DNA from: Pseudomonadota bacterium
GTDB taxonomy: Bacteria; Pseudomonadota; Gammaproteobacteria; Steroidobacterales; Steroidobacteraceae
DNA: 7,017 nt
Assembly: GCA_021792815.1 (NCBI GenBank)
Contig: JAJYTX010000138.1
Span: 1 to 7,017 of the forward strand
Direction: 5' to 3'
The translations under genes were made by a program, and so were the position numbers. The notes beneath the pieces were generated by a model. The model saw only the letters and a list, made by a program, of their open reading frames with translations, was not told the origin of the DNA and searched no databases. Positions 4,680 through 7,017 of the stretch are shown here, in pieces; within the stretch, counting starts at the first letter, position 1, and each line of letters starts with the position of its first letter.

Positions 4680-6154
4680 GCGGGCAGCGGCGGTCCGGCG
4701 GCATTCGGCTGGCGCAGCACCTTGCCGGGGTTGAGAATGCCGTTGGGATCCAGGGTGTGCTTCAGCGACCTCATCAGGTCCAACTCCACCGGCTGCGCGT
4801 AACGTTCCAACTCCTCGACTTTCAGCCTGCCGATACCGTGCTCGGCGCTGAAACTGCCGCCGAAGTCGCGTACCAGATCGTGGATGGCGCGTTTGATCGC
4901 TGCGCCGCGCCCGAGAAACGCGGCGCCGTCGGCTCCGGGGGCCTGATTGAGATTGAAATGCAGGTTGCCGTCACCGACGTGTCCGTAGGCGATCAGCCTG
5001 CCATCCGGCACGTTCTGCGCCACCCAGCGTGCTGCGGACTCGATGAAATCGGCGATCGCGCCGACCGGCACCGAGATGTCGTGCTTGAGGCTGGCGCCAT
5101 CGAGCCGCTGCGCCTCGGGGATGGTTTCCCTCAGCTTCCAGAACCCGGCGCGTTCGCGCTCGTTGCGAGCGACCACGGCATCCCACACCAGGCCGTCTTC
5201 CAGGGCGCCGCCCAGGCAATCCGTCAGCATCGATTCGAGCGGGTCGGGCGCGCGGGACGAACTGAGCTCGCACAGGACATACCACGGGTGCGGCGTGTCC
5301 AGAGGATCGCGTACTCCGGGTATATGCCGCGTGGTGAGTTCGACGGCGAGACGGGGCACGAGTTCGAAGGAACTGATCCGATCCCCGCTTGCGGCCCGCA
5401 GCCGGGCGAGCAGGCGCACGGCCGCGCGAGGCTCCGGCACGGCCGCAAAGGCGGTGGCCGAGGCACGGATCCTGGGAAACAGCTTGAGGCTCGCGGCGGT
5501 GATGATGCCGAGCGTGCCCTCCGCGCCGAGAAAGAGCGATTTGACGTCGTAGCCGGTATTGTCCTTGCGCAGGCCGGCGAGCGAGGACAGCAACCGGCCG
5601 TCGGCGAGCACCACCTCGAGGCCCAGTACCAGATCGCGCATCATGCCGTAGCGCAGCACGTGCACACCGCCGGCATTGGTCGAGAGATTGCCGCCGACCT
5701 GACAGCTGCCCTCGGACCCGAGGCTCAGGGGAAAGAAACGCTCGGCTTCGTCCGCCGCGCGCTGCACGTCGGCGAGAATGCAGCCCGCTTCGGCGACCAG
5801 GGAGTCATTGAGCGGATCGACCTGCCGGATGCGGTTCAGACGGGCGAGCGACACCACGATCTGCGTGCCCGACTCATCCGGTGTGGCGCCGCCGCAGTAG
5901 CTGGTATTGCCCCCTTGAGGGACGATGCCCAGACGGCGCTCGTTGCAGAAGGCGAGCAGCCGGGAGACCTCAGCGACGCTGCGGGGTTGGACGACGGCGG
6001 CGCACCGGCCACGGTACAGCCGCCGGTGGTCGGTGAGAAGCGGCTCGACGGCGGGCCCGGTCAGCAGCCGGTCAGGGCCCAACAGCCGCTCGAGTTCGTC
6101 CGGAACACGCCGTTCCGGGGGCAGCGCTGCGCCGTTTTGCTCAGGATGCTTCAT
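4676..6154 (-). CDS. FAD-linked oxidase, D-2-hydroxyglutarate / D-lactate dehydrogenase family
   Basis: The 492-residue product is a full-length member of the GlcD/D2HGDH family, which oxidises D-2-hydroxyacids using FAD. The N-terminal PCMH-type FAD domain has PQGGNTSYCGG at 79-89, LGSEGSCQVGGNLSTNAGG at 145-163, the RYGMMRDLVLGLEVVLADG segment at 168-186, and GAEGTLGIIT at 210-219. The C-terminal domain has the metal-site histidines H392 and H399 in GHVGDGNLHFN, E438-H439 in SAEHGIGRLK, and the closing LDPNGILNPGKVL at 468-480. R342 and K357 (in SLKHDISVPV) match substrate-binding R386 and K401 of human D2HGDH by spacing (recalled, not aligned); the position of T390 is P346 here. The exact substrate is therefore open: D-2-hydroxyglutarate, D-lactate or a related acid. 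ATG 6154 has only a weak upstream site. The gene follows the VIT-family gene by 65 bases and overlaps the next membrane-protein gene by four. Confidence 0.88.
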   Translation of the reverse strand: MKHPEQNGAALPPERRVPDELERLLGPDRLLTGPAVEPLLTDHRRLYRGRCAAVVQPRSVAEVSRLLAFCNERRLGIVPQGGNTSYCGGATPDESGTQIVVSLARLNRIRQVDPLNDSLVAEAGCILADVQRAADEAERFFPLSLGSEGSCQVGGNLSTNAGGVHVLRYGMMRDLVLGLEVVLADGRLLSSLAGLRKDNTGYDVKSLFLGAEGTLGIITAASLKLFPRIRASATAFAAVPEPRAAVRLLARLRAASGDRISSFELVPRLAVELTTRHIPGVRDPLDTPHPWYVLCELSSSRAPDPLESMLTDCLGGALEDGLVWDAVVARNERERAGFWKLRETIPEAQRLDGASLKHDISVPVGAIADFIESAARWVAQNVPDGRLIAYGHVGDGNLHFNLNQAPGADGAAFLGRGAAIKRAIHDLVRDFGGSFSAEHGIGRLKVEELERYAQPVELDLMRSLKHTLDPNGILNPGKVLRQPNAAGPPLPA

Positions 6155-6219
6155 GCTCGGGAATATGCCTCAATGGGCCAGGGGTGCGAAACCGGCATCC
6201 CGCCGGCTCTCGGCCGCAC

Positions 6220-7017
6220 TCAGTGGATGACCGCCCCGAGCAGGTGGCCGACGAGGAAGCTCACGACCCCGGCACCGCCACCGATCAGTACCATGCGCGC
6301 CCCGCCACGCAACGCATCCCGGCCTGTAAACAGACTGATCGCGAGGCCCACGGCGAACAGCGTGAGAATGGTGAGTGCCACCTCGGCAATGAGGTCCCTC
6401 GGCCGGGCGAGGCCGGCCAGAAACGGCAGCAGGGGGATGGCCGCCCCCAGCGCGAACGCGAGGAAGGATGCACTGGCCGCTCCCCACGGGGAGCCCAGCA
6501 TCCCCGGGCTCAGACCGAGCTCTTCACGCGCCAGCACATCCAGCGCGTGCTCCGGCCGGTTGAGCAGGGCCTGGCTGACCTCGCGCGCCTGGGTGAGGTC
6601 CATGCCGCGTGCCTCGTAGATGAGCGCCAGCTCTTCGGCTTCCTCCTCGGGGTATTCGGCGATTTCCGCGCGCTCGAGCGCGATCTGGTACTCGTACATC
6701 TCGCGCTGGGAGCGCACCGAGACGTACTCGCCGGCGCTCATGGACAGCGCACCGGCCAGCAGGCCCGCCAGGCCCGTAATCAGCACGAGCCGCGGCTCAG
6801 CGCCTGCTCCCGCGATGCCCATGACCAGGCTGGCATTGGAGATCAGCCCGTCGTTGATGCCGAACACGGTGGCCCGGAGATTGCCCCCCAGGCCGTCGCG
6901 GTGACGCTGGCCGACGTCGGCGAGCGTCGTCGGCATGTCATGGCCGGCGACGGCCGGGCCGCTGTAGATCGACAGGCCGCGCAGCTTCATGGCCGCGAGA
7001 ACGGACCGCATGGCGCG
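6220..7017 (-). CDS. VIT1/CCC1-family iron/manganese transporter, 5' end probably outside window
   Basis: The product is a VIT1/CCC1-type membrane protein, a family that moves Fe2+ or Mn2+ out of the cytoplasm. Numbering from the ATG at 7011 (263 residues), the first helix holds LRATVFGINDGLISNASLVMGIAGAG (about 45-70) with the conserved aspartate D54. The second ends in GALSMSAGEYVSVRSQ, with M91 and E95 typical of the family's transport path. A glutamate-rich cytosolic stretch (about 105-165), rich in E and containing EYPEEEAEELAL, corresponds to the metal-binding domain. Three more helices follow (about 179-200, 207-229 and 238-261). The frame stays open from 7011 to the window edge, no ribosome-binding site can be seen, and residues 1-40 precede the core; so the true start may lie further right, possibly in a protein with an N-terminal ferritin-like domain as in MbfA-type proteins. 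ATG 6936 is an alternative start but also lacks a binding site. The oxidase gene follows 65 bases on. Confidence 0.88.
   Translation of the reverse strand, partial: RAMRSVLAAMKLRGLSIYSGPAVAGHDMPTTLADVGQRHRDGLGGNLRATVFGINDGLISNASLVMGIAGAGAEPRLVLITGLAGLLAGALSMSAGEYVSVRSQREMYEYQIALERAEIAEYPEEEAEELALIYEARGMDLTQAREVSQALLNRPEHALDVLAREELGLSPGMLGSPWGAASASFLAFALGAAIPLLPFLAGLARPRDLIAEVALTILTLFAVGLAISLFTGRDALRGGARMVLIGGGAGVVSFLVGHLLGAVIH

Noticed and set aside
6195..6209. CCGGC-ATCCC-GCCGG hairpin between the VIT-family gene and the oxidase gene
   Set aside because: The stem is only 5 bp with no T-run, and such short GC palindromes are common by chance in this sequence.
4757..6619. A 620-residue open frame on the + strand
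   Set aside because: It lies antisense to the FAD-linked oxidase and the VIT-family gene, which both have clear family motifs in the - strand. High GC leaves long open frames opposite real genes; the translation shows no recognisable domain.

Overview
The window is GC-rich DNA (roughly two thirds G+C by eye), densely packed with bacterial genes that have strong Shine-Dalgarno-like sites, short gaps and a four-base gene overlap. The gene families, including an E. coli-length TesB and a proteobacterial type of cobalamin riboswitch, suggest a proteobacterium, probably a gammaproteobacterium. This is an inference from gene content and not a classification.

Left part, all on the + strand: the C-terminal end of a glycerophosphodiester phosphodiesterase (1-466); a small unrecognised protein with a C-x4-C-x2-C cysteine cluster (611-910); a thioredoxin-reductase-like ferredoxin/flavodoxin-NADP+ reductase (1123-2184); and, 28 bases later, acyl-CoA thioesterase II, TesB (2213-3079). 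The last two probably share a transcript. A perfect 13-bp hairpin at 3104-3133 separates them from the convergent genes to the right.

Right part, all on the - strand, read from the right edge leftward: a VIT1/CCC1-type iron/manganese transporter whose reading frame stays open at the window edge (6220-7017); an FAD-linked oxidase of the D-2-hydroxyglutarate/D-lactate dehydrogenase family (4676-6154); a small four-helix membrane protein that overlaps it by GTGA (4275-4679); a cobalamin riboswitch (4059-4241) with a candidate promoter overlapping the preceding stop codon; a 337-base leader with no recognisable gene; and a 187-residue polytopic membrane protein (3158-3721).

The most interesting unit is the riboswitch-controlled membrane protein. 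Its size, its six or so hydrophobic segments and its B12-responsive leader fit a solitary BtuM-type vitamin B12 uptake S-component, although the family assignment is an inference. Most other genes are ordinary metabolic or housekeeping functions: phospholipid-diester breakdown, low-potential electron transfer, acyl-CoA hydrolysis, hydroxyacid oxidation and metal transport.
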